Positions 38,412 through 46,882 are shown, numbered from the stretch's first letter. The stretch is 64,000 nt of DNA from Acholeplasmatales bacterium (GCA_017449215.1 JAFSJY010000038.1:1-64000); one strand, 5' to 3'. The notes: generated from the letters alone by a model not told the origin. Made by a program: numbers and translations.

Positions 38412-40747
38412 AAAATTTAGGTAAAAAGGTAATGATTTTTGATGGCGGTATGGGAAGTGAAATAGAGAAAAAGGGCCTTGCTGGATTTATTCCTGAGGAA
38501 TTAAATATTACACATCCTGATGATATTTATGATATTCATGCCTCATATAAGGATAGTGATTTTATCACTACTAATACATTTGGCTTAAATAGAATTAAAT
38601 ATCATGGAAGCTATGATATTAAATTATTATGTGAAAAGGCAATTGAAAATGCTAGAAGAACTAATAAGATAGTTATGTTTGATATAGGCCCAACAGGTGC
38701 CATGCTAAAGCCTATTGGAAATTTATCATTTGATGAGGCATATGAAGCATTTAAGGAAGTAGTTTTATATTCAAAGGATTTAGTAGATGGATATATATTA
38801 GAAACATTTACTGATTTATATGAGGCTAAGGCTGCCTTACTTGCAGTAAAGGAAAATAGTGATAAGCCTGTATTTATTACAATGACATTTGATAAATCAG
38901 GAAGAACCCTAACAGGCTCAACACCTGAAATTGTAATTAATACATTAGAGGGCTTAGGAGCTGATGTCATTGGTGTAAATTGTTCCTTAGGACCAAAAGA
39001 ATTATATCCAATAATTGAAGCATTCATTAATAATGCTCATAAGCCTATTTTAATTCAGCCTAATAGAGGCTTACCAACACTTAAAAATGGTAAAACTATT
39101 TATAATTTAGAGTTTTCTGAATTTGATGAATATGTAAAAAAATATGTTGATATGGGTGTATCAGTAATAGGTGGATGCTGCGGTACAAATCCTGAATTTA
39201 TTACTGGTATTTCTAAATATAGAGGGTTAGAGGTAAATAGAAAGAATAATCCTTATAATACATTAGTTAATTCAGCTACAGTATTAACTAACATTGAAAA
39301 TGTTAAGGTCTGTGGTGAAAGATTAAATCCAACTGGTAAGAAGAAACTAAAACAAGCATTAATTGATGGTAATTACGATTATTTAGTTAATGAGGCTGTA
39401 AAGGAACAAGAGGCTGGTGCGGATTTATTAGACTTAAATGTAGGTGTACCTAAAATTGATGAGGTTGATAGAATGGTAAATTCTATTTTAAAGGTACAAG
39501 AATATTGTGATTTGCCTCTTCAAATTGATTCATCTAATAAGGACGCAATAGAGGCAGGATGTAGATATTATAACGGTATTCCTCTTATTAATTCAGTTAA
39601 TGGTGAAGATGCTGTTATGGATAGAGTATTCCCTATTGCTAAAAAATATGGTGCTGTTGTTTTAGGATTAGCACTTGATGAAAATGGTGTTCCTAAGACT
39701 GCAGAGGAAAGATTTGAAATAGCTAAAAGAATTATTAAAAGAGCCGAAGAATATGGTATTCCTAAGCATAGAATAATGATTGATACCTTAGTTTTAACTG
39801 CAAGTGCTGAGCAAGCATTAGTAAAGGAAACCTTAAAGGGCTTAACATTAGTTAGAAGCTTAGGTGTTAAAACAGCACTTGGTGTATCTAATGTTTCATT
39901 TGGTCTTCCTAATAGAGGATTATTAAATAAAACATTCTTATCTATGGCCATGTATGCTGGCTTAAATATGCCTATTTTAAATCCATTAGATACTGAAATG
40001 ATGGGTGCTATCGCATCATATAATGTATTAATGGGAATTGATAAGGATAGTCAAAATTATATTGATAAATATAAGGATGTAGAAATCTCAATTACTACAA
40101 CATCTAGTGGTACTGTAAAAGCAGATAATACAGGTAGCTTAGATTTATATAATGCAGTAAAGAAGGGCTTAAAGCCTGAAATAGAAAGATTAACAATAGA
40201 AGAATTATCTAAGAATGATCCAATGTATGTAATTAATGAAATATTAATTAAGGCACTTGCTGATGTTGGTACATTATATGATAAGGGTAAGCTATTCTTA
40301 CCTCAATTAATCGCATCTGCAGAGGCTGCTAAGGAAGCCTTCGCTGTAATATCTTCAAAATTCCCTAAGAAGGAAAATAAGAAGGCAACAATCATTATGG
40401 CAACTGTTAAGGGAGATGTACATGATATTGGAAAGAATATTTGTAAGGTAGTTGCTGAAAGCTATGGCTATGAGGTTATAGATTTAGGTAAGGATGTACC
40501 TATTGAAAAGGTAGTAGAGGCAGATAAGAAGTATCAGCCATTTGCGATTGGCTTATCTGCACTTATGACAACTACAGTTATTTCAATGGAGGATACAATT
40601 AAGGCCTTAAGAGCTTCAGGTACAAAGGCTCATATCTTTGTAGGTGGAGCTGTTGTGACAGAGGATATAGCTAAATCAATTAATGCAGATTATTATACAA
40701 AGGATGCATTAAGCTTAGTTAATTTATTAGAGGAGTTATTAAAATAA
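38402..40747 (+). CDS. metH: Cobalamin-dependent methionine synthase lacking the activation domain
   Basis: MetH transfers a methyl group from 5-methyl-tetrahydrofolate to homocysteine through methylcobalamin. The 781-residue protein has the homocysteine-binding domain (about 1-290; zinc Cys in GVNCSLGP and GGCCGTNP), the pterin-binding domain (about 300-560; VGVPKIDE and QIDSSNKDAIEAG), the cobalamin cap and the B12-binding domain with GDVHDIGKN (His near 674). The activation domain is missing and is encoded by the gene just upstream. The start at 38402 follows AGAGAGGT. Confidence 0.97.
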   Translation: MLLENLGKKVMIFDGGMGSEIEKKGLAGFIPEELNITHPDDIYDIHASYKDSDFITTNTFGLNRIKYHGSYDIKLLCEKAIENARRTNKIVMFDIGPTGAMLKPIGNLSFDEAYEAFKEVVLYSKDLVDGYILETFTDLYEAKAALLAVKENSDKPVFITMTFDKSGRTLTGSTPEIVINTLEGLGADVIGVNCSLGPKELYPIIEAFINNAHKPILIQPNRGLPTLKNGKTIYNLEFSEFDEYVKKYVDMGVSVIGGCCGTNPEFITGISKYRGLEVNRKNNPYNTLVNSATVLTNIENVKVCGERLNPTGKKKLKQALIDGNYDYLVNEAVKEQEAGADLLDLNVGVPKIDEVDRMVNSILKVQEYCDLPLQIDSSNKDAIEAGCRYYNGIPLINSVNGEDAVMDRVFPIAKKYGAVVLGLALDENGVPKTAEERFEIAKRIIKRAEEYGIPKHRIMIDTLVLTASAEQALVKETLKGLTLVRSLGVKTALGVSNVSFGLPNRGLLNKTFLSMAMYAGLNMPILNPLDTEMMGAIASYNVLMGIDKDSQNYIDKYKDVEISITTTSSGTVKADNTGSLDLYNAVKKGLKPEIERLTIEELSKNDPMYVINEILIKALADVGTLYDKGKLFLPQLIASAEAAKEAFAVISSKFPKKENKKATIIMATVKGDVHDIGKNICKVVAESYGYEVIDLGKDVPIEKVVEADKKYQPFAIGLSALMTTTVISMEDTIKALRASGTKAHIFVGGAVVTEDIAKSINADYYTKDALSLVNLLEELLK

Positions 40748-40748
40748 A

Positions 40749-42212
40749 ATGAGAAAGAAAAGTTTATTATTTAGTATTTTAGTTGCCGGTGCTTTAGTTA
40801 CTTTAGCATCATGTGGAAATAGCGAAGAATTAGATGATTTAAAGAAGGAGGTAGCTTCTTTAAAGGAAGAAAACTCTACTCTAAAGAATGATAAGGATAC
40901 TTTAACACAAAGTAATCAAACATTAAGTGATGAAAAGAAGGCACTTAAGGATTCTAATGATTCATTAAGGGAAGATTATTCAAAAATAGTAACAGATTTT
41001 GAAAAACTAAAAGGCGACTATAAGACACTAGAAGGTATGTATGAAAGCCTTGTTGATGCAAATGGAGAATTGAAGTCTGATGTAATAAATTATTTAAAGA
41101 CTGAGGATTTATATGCTGTTAAATATACTGATCCAGCTGGTGGAAGTCAAATCTTATTATTTAATGATTCTGTTAGCTTATCACAAGCGATAGTAACAGA
41201 TTTTAATGGTGTTATTAGTGATAGTGGATTCGTTACCAGTGTAAAAAATTATTCTGACCCTAACTGGTATGTAGCCTTATATGAAAATGGTGAATATACA
41301 TCTGTTGGTGTTAATGATTTAGTTGTTGATGCTGGTGATGTATTTGATCTTAAGCAAGAATGCTTGAATTCTAAAGAATCAGGCTATGGTACTTTAGATG
41401 AGTTTGATGTATTAGTAGATAAGGCTATTTATAATTATTATGTAAATGTATTACCTAAAAAACTTCAAAGTGTTAATACATATACAGGTAGCACATATTG
41501 GGATTCAATGGCTTTATATAAGCTAAAGAATACTCAATTATATGGTGCTAATGCTTATTCATATGAATCAACAGTTAATAATCCATTCTCATATGATTAT
41601 GTAACTGCACTAAATAATGTTAACCAATCAGAATTAAGTGGTAATAATTTATTTAAGTATTATTATGCTGATAGATTAGTTGCTAATAATAGAAATTATG
41701 ATGCTTTAAAGACTAAGTATCAAAGCTACTTAGATACATTGACTTCATATTCAGCATGGGGTGAATATGCTAACCCATTCCATACAGGTGCGGCTAAATC
41801 ATTAGGATTAACAGTAAATGATGCTATAAAGAATACTGAATATAGAGCTGATACAACTTATGGTACAGATGGTTTAGCTTGGGAGCTAGCTGGTCTTGCT
41901 TGCTATAATACATTAACAACAGCTGATTTAAGTGGATTATCATTTGAGGCATTAGAGAATAACGCAGCTAAGGATGTTTCATTATCAGCATATATCCTAC
42001 CTTACGCAGCTTCTAATATTAACTTTAGAGAATTGAAGGATTCTAATGATCAAGATGCATTAAGAGTTTTATTTAGCTATTATGATGAATCTACAATGCA
42101 ATTCGATACTGAGAAATTATCAAATGATATGTCTTCAAATCAAATTTATGCAGCCTTAGTTGCTTATAAGATTCAAAGAGATACAAATAATGCTCAGAAC
42201 CTTTTTGAATAA
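40749..42212 (+). CDS. Transcobalamin-like lipoprotein (coiled coil, DUF4430-like domain, alpha/alpha domain)
   Basis: This 487-residue lipoprotein has a signal peptide with lipobox LASC (Cys 22). A coiled coil (about 25-105) follows and could lift the rest off the membrane. Residues about 110-200 look like DUF4430, the domain related to the C-terminal half of transcobalamin and intrinsic factor (WYVALYENGEYTSVGVNDL, then VDAGDVFDL). Residues about 205-485 are helical and end in YAALVAYKIQRD, a style seen in alpha/alpha-barrel repeats such as the other half of transcobalamin. It sits two bases behind metH and ahead of a second DUF4430 protein and an ECF S component. I infer surface capture of cobalamin; binding is not shown by sequence alone. 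Confidence 0.75.
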   Translation: MRKKSLLFSILVAGALVTLASCGNSEELDDLKKEVASLKEENSTLKNDKDTLTQSNQTLSDEKKALKDSNDSLREDYSKIVTDFEKLKGDYKTLEGMYESLVDANGELKSDVINYLKTEDLYAVKYTDPAGGSQILLFNDSVSLSQAIVTDFNGVISDSGFVTSVKNYSDPNWYVALYENGEYTSVGVNDLVVDAGDVFDLKQECLNSKESGYGTLDEFDVLVDKAIYNYYVNVLPKKLQSVNTYTGSTYWDSMALYKLKNTQLYGANAYSYESTVNNPFSYDYVTALNNVNQSELSGNNLFKYYYADRLVANNRNYDALKTKYQSYLDTLTSYSAWGEYANPFHTGAAKSLGLTVNDAIKNTEYRADTTYGTDGLAWELAGLACYNTLTTADLSGLSFEALENNAAKDVSLSAYILPYAASNINFRELKDSNDQDALRVLFSYYDESTMQFDTEKLSNDMSSNQIYAALVAYKIQRDTNNAQNLFE

Positions 42213-42750
42213 AAAGAATATACTGAAAATTTTAATAATCTTATCATTTGTTGGAATTACTATTTTAGCTTTTTTCTTAGCTGACCAATTTTCTAAAAAT
42301 TATAAAAATGATGATAGTAAAAATTCTACTAACATAACTGAAAATATCAAAAAGGAGGAAACAAGCTCAAATCAAGAAAATACTGATTCCAAGCCTGAAT
42401 CAACATTAGATGAAAATAATTCTAATAATGATTTAGATAAAACTTATGATGATGGATTAGTTTCAGTACAATTACAATTAATAGATCGATTTGGCAATGT
42501 TATCTTTGATGAGGTTAGAAGAGCGGAAGAAAAAGAGGTTCTTTATGATGTTTTAGTTAAATATCATGAGGTAAGAGCTGAAAGTGGTACTTATGGTAAG
42601 GTTATATTTGATATAGATTCTGTTAAAACAAAATTTTATCAGGAATCATATATATCAATTTTAGTAAATGGTAAATATTCATCATTTGGTGTATCGAGTA
42701 TTTATGTTTATGATGGAATGAAGGTTACCTTTAAGGAGGTGGCCCTATGA
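42190..42750 (+). CDS. Membrane-anchored DUF4430-like protein
   Basis: This 186-residue protein has one hydrophobic anchor (about residues 12-31), a polar Asn/Ser/Glu-rich linker (about 32-85) and a C-terminal DUF4430-like domain (about 90-186; YISILVNGKYSSFGVSSI, then VYDGMKVTF). The start is taken as ATG 42190, inside the end of the lipoprotein gene; an earlier in-frame ATG at 42160 is possible. The last bases overlap the ECF S gene at ATGA. Domain and setting suggest a partner of the upstream lipoprotein in delivering cobalamin to the transporter. Confidence 0.75.
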   Translation: MLRTFLNKKNILKILIILSFVGITILAFFLADQFSKNYKNDDSKNSTNITENIKKEETSSNQENTDSKPESTLDENNSNNDLDKTYDDGLVSVQLQLIDRFGNVIFDEVRRAEEKEVLYDVLVKYHEVRAESGTYGKVIFDIDSVKTKFYQESYISILVNGKYSSFGVSSIYVYDGMKVTFKEVAL

Positions 42751-43280
42751 CAGTAAAAAAATTATGCTATTTAGTTGTTTTAACAACAATAATATTTGTA
42801 CAGGAGGAATTGCTAACACCAATTCCTTCAGTACAGCTAACATTCTTTTTAGTAATGATATATGGAGCGACACTTGGAATTGGATATGGTTCTTTAATAG
42901 TAGTAGCGCATGTATTATTAGATAATTTATATATGTCATCATTTGGTATTACAACAATAGGTCCAATGCTTATAGGCTATGAAATAACATTGATTATGGG
43001 ATATCTATTAAGAGGGAAAAATGAAATATTAAATGGAATTGTTAATGCACTATGTGCAGTAATTTATAGTGCTTTATTTATTCCAGTTAATATATTTGTA
43101 TATGATGTTGAGCCTTTAGCATATATCATAGCTGATATACCATTTGTGTTAGTATTGATGACATGTAATATGTTTTGTGCATTATTCTTATATAAGCCAA
43201 TATATAAGGTTTTAAATAATGAATTTAATAAGGATAAATATGTTGGAAACATATTTGAGAATGAAAATGGATTAGAATAA
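42747..43280 (+). CDS. ECF transporter S component, probably for cobalamin
   Basis: The 177-residue integral membrane protein has about five to six hydrophobic segments and the compact layout of energy-coupling-factor S components. The conserved-looking N-terminal helix and the GATLGIGYGSLIVVAHVLLD loop are typical of that group. The substrate is not readable from the fold. Its coupling to two DUF4430 proteins and B12-dependent methionine synthase points to cobalamin, as proposed for CblT-type S components. The shared EcfA/EcfA'/EcfT module is not in this window and must be elsewhere. GGAGG precedes the start; a terminator follows. Confidence 0.8.
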   Translation: MTVKKLCYLVVLTTIIFVQEELLTPIPSVQLTFFLVMIYGATLGIGYGSLIVVAHVLLDNLYMSSFGITTIGPMLIGYEITLIMGYLLRGKNEILNGIVNALCAVIYSALFIPVNIFVYDVEPLAYIIADIPFVLVLMTCNMFCALFLYKPIYKVLNNEFNKDKYVGNIFENENGLE

Positions 43281-43297
43281 AATAATCCATTTTTTTC
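43266..43297 (+). terminator. Intrinsic terminator of the metF-metH-ECF operon
   Basis: AATGGATTA (43266-43274) pairs with TAATCCATT (43283-43291), followed by T. The stop codon (43278-43280) is in the loop. Confidence 0.88.
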
Positions 43298-43307
43298 TTT
43301 GCTTACA

Positions 43308-43340
43308 AAACTTGTTTGTCCAACTTGAACAAACAAGTTT
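43308..43340 (+). promoter_or_regulatory. Large inverted repeat upstream of the Y-family polymerase gene
   Basis: AAACTTGTTTGT (43308-43319) and ACAAACAAGTTT (43329-43340) form a perfect 12-base dyad around CCAACTTGA. No T-run follows, and an extended -10 (TGA-TAAAAT, 43380-43388) lies downstream, so an operator is more likely than a terminator. Confidence 0.55.
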
Positions 43341-43379
43341 AAATGAAAATATTTACATCACTTATAGAAATGTTATTTA

Positions 43380-43388
43380 TGATAAAAT
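43380..43388 (+). promoter_or_regulatory. Extended -10 promoter of the Y-family polymerase gene
   Basis: TGA followed by TAAAAT (43383-43388), about 40 bases past the inverted repeat. Confidence 0.55.
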
Positions 43389-43411
43389 TAATAGTACTAG
43401 GAGGCGTTAAA

Positions 43412-44668
43412 ATGAGTAGAGTATATTTTGTTATTGATATGAAATCATTTTTTGCCTCTGTTGAATGTGCTGAAAGAGGTATTGATCCTTATACTGCTAA
43501 TTTAGTAGTTGCTGATAAGGAAAGAACTGAAAAGACTATTTGTCTTGCTGTATCAATAAATATGAAAAAGCTTGGTGTAAAGAATAGATGTAGATTATGG
43601 ATGGTTCCTAAGAATATTGATTATATTTGTGCTAAGCCTAGAATGAAAAAATATATGGAATATGCTGCGAACATTTATGCATTATATTTAAAATATATTG
43701 ATAAGGATGATATTCATGTTTATTCAATAGATGAATGCTTCTTAGATGTTACTGATTATTTAAAGCTATATAACATAAAGGCTAAGCCCTTTGCTATGAA
43801 GCTTATGAATGAAATATGGGAAAAATATCATATTCCTGCAACCTGTGGAATTGGTACTAATATGTATTTAGCTAAAATAGCATTAGATATTACTGCTAAA
43901 AGCTCTAAGGATAGAATAGGCTGGTTAAATGAAGAAAAGTTTATTAAGGAATTATCATTATATGAGCCTATTACAGATTTTTGGAGAATAAGTACTGGTA
44001 CTAAAAATAGATTGTTAAAATATGGTATTCATAACCAAGAGGGTATAAGAAGAATAGATGAGGATATTTTATATAAGGAATTTGGTGTTGACGCTGAATT
44101 ATTAATAGATCATGCCTATGGTATTGAAACTGTAACTATGGCAGATATTAAGGGCTATAAATCAAGATCTAAATCTGTATCTAGCCATGAAATTTTAACA
44201 TGTGGCTATATGAAGAAGGATGCTCTTATTGTATTTAAGGAAATGATTCAAAATGGATGCTATAATTTATTCTTAAAGAATTTAGTAACATCATCTGTAT
44301 CGTATGTAATTGGATATACTGAGGGCGGCTTTAGCCACGCTACAGTGTCTTATAATATTAGAACTAATTTATATAATTTCTTAATTGATGATTTAGTTAA
44401 ATCATATGAAAAGACTGTATTAAATAATACTGAAATTAAAACTATAGGATATTCATTTAATGTATCAGGAATAGAAACAGAGCATTATGATATATTTACT
44501 GATTTAAAGGACGTAGAAAAGGAAAAGAAACTAGTTTCAAGTATTTTATCGTTAAAGAATAAATATGGTAAAAATTCAGTATTAAAGGCCTTAGATATTG
44601 ATGATAAGGCAACTATTATTGAAAGAAATAAAATGATAGGAGGTCATAACAGTGGGGAAGATGAGTAA
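43412..44668 (+). CDS. Y-family DNA polymerase (UmuC/UvrX-like)
   Basis: This 418-residue protein is a translesion DNA polymerase of the Y family. The first catalytic Asp lies in YFVIDMKSFFASVEC near residue 9, the second acidic pair in YSIDECFLD near 107, and the family loop GIGTNMYLAKIALD near 145. A little-finger domain fills the C-terminal third. Pairing with a YolD-like gene is typical of the UmuC/UvrX type seen in Firmicutes and their plasmids and phages, not classical DinB. The ATG at 43412 follows AGGAGG; an upstream in-frame ATG at 43343 has no site and overlaps the promoter. Confidence 0.92.
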   Translation: MSRVYFVIDMKSFFASVECAERGIDPYTANLVVADKERTEKTICLAVSINMKKLGVKNRCRLWMVPKNIDYICAKPRMKKYMEYAANIYALYLKYIDKDDIHVYSIDECFLDVTDYLKLYNIKAKPFAMKLMNEIWEKYHIPATCGIGTNMYLAKIALDITAKSSKDRIGWLNEEKFIKELSLYEPITDFWRISTGTKNRLLKYGIHNQEGIRRIDEDILYKEFGVDAELLIDHAYGIETVTMADIKGYKSRSKSVSSHEILTCGYMKKDALIVFKEMIQNGCYNLFLKNLVTSSVSYVIGYTEGGFSHATVSYNIRTNLYNFLIDDLVKSYEKTVLNNTEIKTIGYSFNVSGIETEHYDIFTDLKDVEKEKKLVSSILSLKNKYGKNSVLKALDIDDKATIIERNKMIGGHNSGEDE

Positions 44669-44972
44669 TAAGGATAGAGCTAAGCAATTCTTACCATTTG
44701 ATTCACTTAAGGGCCTTCAGGATGCCTTAAGAATAAAGGAATATGAAAATGAAAGAATTAGTAGAGGCGAAATATCAGAAGATATTATAGAAAAGATATC
44801 TAATAATATGATTAATTATGAGGAAGGTAATGAGGTATTAATTAAATATTTTATTGATGGATATTATAAAAATATCAAAGGAGTTCCTTTAATTGATTCT
44901 GATAAAAGAATTATAAAAATAAATGAAATTATAATTGATTTTGATAATATATTTGATTTTGAATTGGTGTAA
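44652..44972 (+). CDS. YolD-like family protein
   Basis: The 106-residue protein matches YolD-like proteins, small partners encoded beside Y-family polymerases in Firmicutes. The family's Arg-rich opening and aromatic stretch appear as DRAKQFLPFDSLKGLQDAL near residues 8-26, followed by a beta-rich C-terminal half. The GTG at 44652 is preferred because GGAGG lies eight bases upstream; the ATG at 44661 is too far. It overlaps the polymerase gene by 17 bases. Function is unproven in the family. Confidence 0.85.
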   Translation: MGKMSNKDRAKQFLPFDSLKGLQDALRIKEYENERISRGEISEDIIEKISNNMINYEEGNEVLIKYFIDGYYKNIKGVPLIDSDKRIIKINEIIIDFDNIFDFELV

Positions 44973-45034
44973 TCTACATAAATTACATAACATACATATT
45001 ATTAAATTTTGTCTTAGTTTACGTTTTCATAAAA

Positions 45035-45063
45035 TTGAAATATAGCATATATTATGCTATAAT
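45035..45063 (+). promoter_or_regulatory. Promoter with overlapping dyad operator
   Basis: TTGAAA (45035-45040), a 17-base spacer and TATAAT (45058-45063) make a strong promoter. TATAGCATA-TAT-TATGCTATA (45041-45061) is a perfect dyad filling the spacer and entering the -10, an ideal repressor position. Confidence 0.75.
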
Positions 45064-45088
45064 CTAAAAATGTTTTAGGAGTGATTGT

Positions 45089-46456
45089 ATGGATTCATTA
45101 GATGAATTAAAACTAAAAATTGATAAATTTAATAAGGCAAGAGATTGGGATCAATTTCATTCACCTGCTAATTTAGCTAAGTCAATTGTTATTGAGGCAG
45201 CTGAATTATTAGAATGCTTCCAATGGAATGATGAATATAATTTAGATGATGTTAAGGATGAGCTTGCTGATGTAATTAATTATTGTATTCAAATGTCTAT
45301 GGTATTAGATTTAGATATTAAGAAGATAGTTAATGATAAGATGCTTAAGAACGCTAAAAAATACCCTATTTCTAAATCTAAGGGTAAGGCTGATAAATAT
45401 GATAAGCTTGTGTCTAATGAAGAAAAAATCGTAAAGAAAAGTGAAGATATAAAGGAAGAAAAGAGTAAGAAGGTAGTATTCTCTGAAAAGGTAGAGGCTA
45501 AGAAGGAAGTAAAGAAGGTTATTTCTGAGCCTAAGAAGGAAGCCGCTAAGGCTAAAAAGGAAGAAAAGCCAAAGAAGGATGAAAAGGTTAAAGGCTTTTC
45601 TGCATATGATTCTTCTTATGATAAGAAATTCTTTTATGATATTACAGCTAAGTCATTAATTAATAATGAAAAGAAATATAAGGATTTAACTAAGAGAAAG
45701 CTAATTGATGAAATTATTAAATATTATAGCTCTATGAATGTTATTGATTATTTATTATCTGAAGAGGAATTATTATTCCTTAAGGTAAATTGTAAGAAGA
45801 CTGCGAAGGCTAATGATAATCAATTTAGATATTTAAAGGATTTAATGATATTCTCTGAAAACAATGGTAAGCTAGCTGTTACTACAGAGCTTATGCCTGT
45901 AATTTGTGATGCCATAGTTCAATATAAGGATAAAAAGGATGATATTGAAGCAAAGAAGGAAAATGCTTATTTATTAGTTGGTATCATGAGAGTATTTGGT
46001 GCTTTAACTAATTTTGAAATAAATAAGATTTTATCTAAATATACTACTGATGAAATTGGTAATTTCTTTGAATTACCATATGCTTTAAGACATGTAGAAT
46101 ATAAGGATGAATATGGTACATCTTATTTTGCATTAAGAGATTTAGGATTAGATGCTTTAGCCTTAATTGAAACTCGTGGAGATAATATTAGATGTAATTA
46201 TTCTAAAAAGGAATTAATCGCTATTGGTAAGGCATATTTTAATGTCCATGGTGGAGATTATAAAGCAATTGCTAAAAATCCTAAATTAATAGCTTTACTT
46301 CAAAAGGTAGATAAGGAAGAATTAATTAAGGCTGCTGGTCGTGGAGACGAAACTAAGTTCTATATTATGGATTTCTATTCAAATGATGATGTAGATGAAA
46401 AGGAAAGAACAATGGTTTATAATTTTGTTAAATCATTGCCAAAATATACAAAGTAA
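45089..46456 (+). CDS. MazG-like nucleotide pyrophosphohydrolase fused to an unknown C-terminal domain
   Basis: Residues 1 to about 97 match the MazG-like/dCTPase family (DWDQFHSPANLAKSIVIEAAE, LLECFQW and DELADVINYC supply the EExxE-D metal motif), which hydrolyses nucleoside triphosphates to monophosphates. A Lys/Glu-rich linker (about 98-185) leads to a 270-residue helical C-terminal domain I do not recognise; it has winged-helix-like stretches (VGIMRVFGALTNFEINKIL, then LRHVEYKDEYGTSYFALR). Stand-alone MazG-like enzymes are about 100 residues, so this is a fivefold larger form. It follows the polymerase/YolD pair but has its own promoter. AGGAG precedes the start. Confidence 0.8.
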   Translation: MDSLDELKLKIDKFNKARDWDQFHSPANLAKSIVIEAAELLECFQWNDEYNLDDVKDELADVINYCIQMSMVLDLDIKKIVNDKMLKNAKKYPISKSKGKADKYDKLVSNEEKIVKKSEDIKEEKSKKVVFSEKVEAKKEVKKVISEPKKEAAKAKKEEKPKKDEKVKGFSAYDSSYDKKFFYDITAKSLINNEKKYKDLTKRKLIDEIIKYYSSMNVIDYLLSEEELLFLKVNCKKTAKANDNQFRYLKDLMIFSENNGKLAVTTELMPVICDAIVQYKDKKDDIEAKKENAYLLVGIMRVFGALTNFEINKILSKYTTDEIGNFFELPYALRHVEYKDEYGTSYFALRDLGLDALALIETRGDNIRCNYSKKELIAIGKAYFNVHGGDYKAIAKNPKLIALLQKVDKEELIKAAGRGDETKFYIMDFYSNDDVDEKERTMVYNFVKSLPKYTK

Positions 46457-46496
46457 CTTTATATTATAACATATAAATATTAATTTGTTAATGTGG

Positions 46497-46537
46497 GCTC
46501 AACCTAAAAAAAGTTTTTTAATAGGTTGAGCTTTTTT
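46497..46537 (+). terminator. Intrinsic terminator after the MazG-like gene
   Basis: GCTCAACCTA (46497-46506) pairs with TAGGTTGAGC (46522-46531), followed by six T. Confidence 0.88.
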
Positions 46538-46574
46538 CATAAATTTATTTTTTATATAAAATGTGTTATAGAGT

Positions 46575-46603
46575 TAGACAAGATTAATTTTTTATATTAT
46601 ATT
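46575..46603 (+). promoter_or_regulatory. Promoter of the candidate RNA gene
   Basis: TAGACA (46575-46580), a 17-base spacer and TATATT (46598-46603). Transcription would begin near 46610. Confidence 0.5.
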
Positions 46604-46609
46604 AAAGGT

Positions 46610-46814
46610 AGAAAGACAAAATAAATCTTTTAAAAATTTAAGAAAGGAAGGTACAGCTTATCGATAGTATGGCAAAACCAAGAGTTAGCCGAGAGAAGAA
46701 TTATTAAAACTAGGGAAGAGAGGTACTAGGCCAGAATAAAAAATAAGAAAAGATTACATAAATGAATATACATAAAGGGGGATAGGTTCTTTTATAAAAA
46801 CCTATCCTTTTCTT
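46610..46814 (+). ncRNA. Candidate structured non-coding RNA, family unknown
   Basis: Bases 46538-46943 contain no gene of usual size. Within them a stretch of about 200 bases has its own promoter and a strong terminator (46780-46814). An 8-base stem (AATCTTTT, 46624-46631, with AAAAGATT, 46748-46755) encloses a purine-rich core of about 116 bases with G/C-containing segments (AAGGAAGGTACAG, AGTTAGCCGAGAG, GGGAAGAGAGGTACTAGGCC) that stand out from the AT-rich background. No reading frame with a ribosome binding site is apparent. It does not look like tmRNA, RNase P, SRP RNA or a riboswitch class I know. Strand is taken from the promoter and terminator. Confidence 0.6.
46780..46814 (+). terminator. 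Terminator of the candidate RNA
   Basis: GGATAGGTT (46780-46788) pairs with AACCTATCC (46799-46807), followed by TTTTCTT. Confidence 0.85.
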
Positions 46815-46882
46815 ATGCTTTTATAGAAATAACACTTAAGTAAAAAAATGTACATAAGATGGCATAAGAGGATGTTTTTTGC

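Noticed and set aside
38611-39027. Long minus-strand open frame opposite metH, and others opposite metH (39568-39951) and the DUF4097 gene (50113-50547)
   Set aside because: They lie entirely inside well-supported + strand genes, have no ribosome binding site and arise from codon bias or repeats.
46610-46814. Coding explanation for the 46.7 kb stretch
   Set aside because: Short ATG frames exist but lack ribosome binding sites and are interrupted within a few codons.
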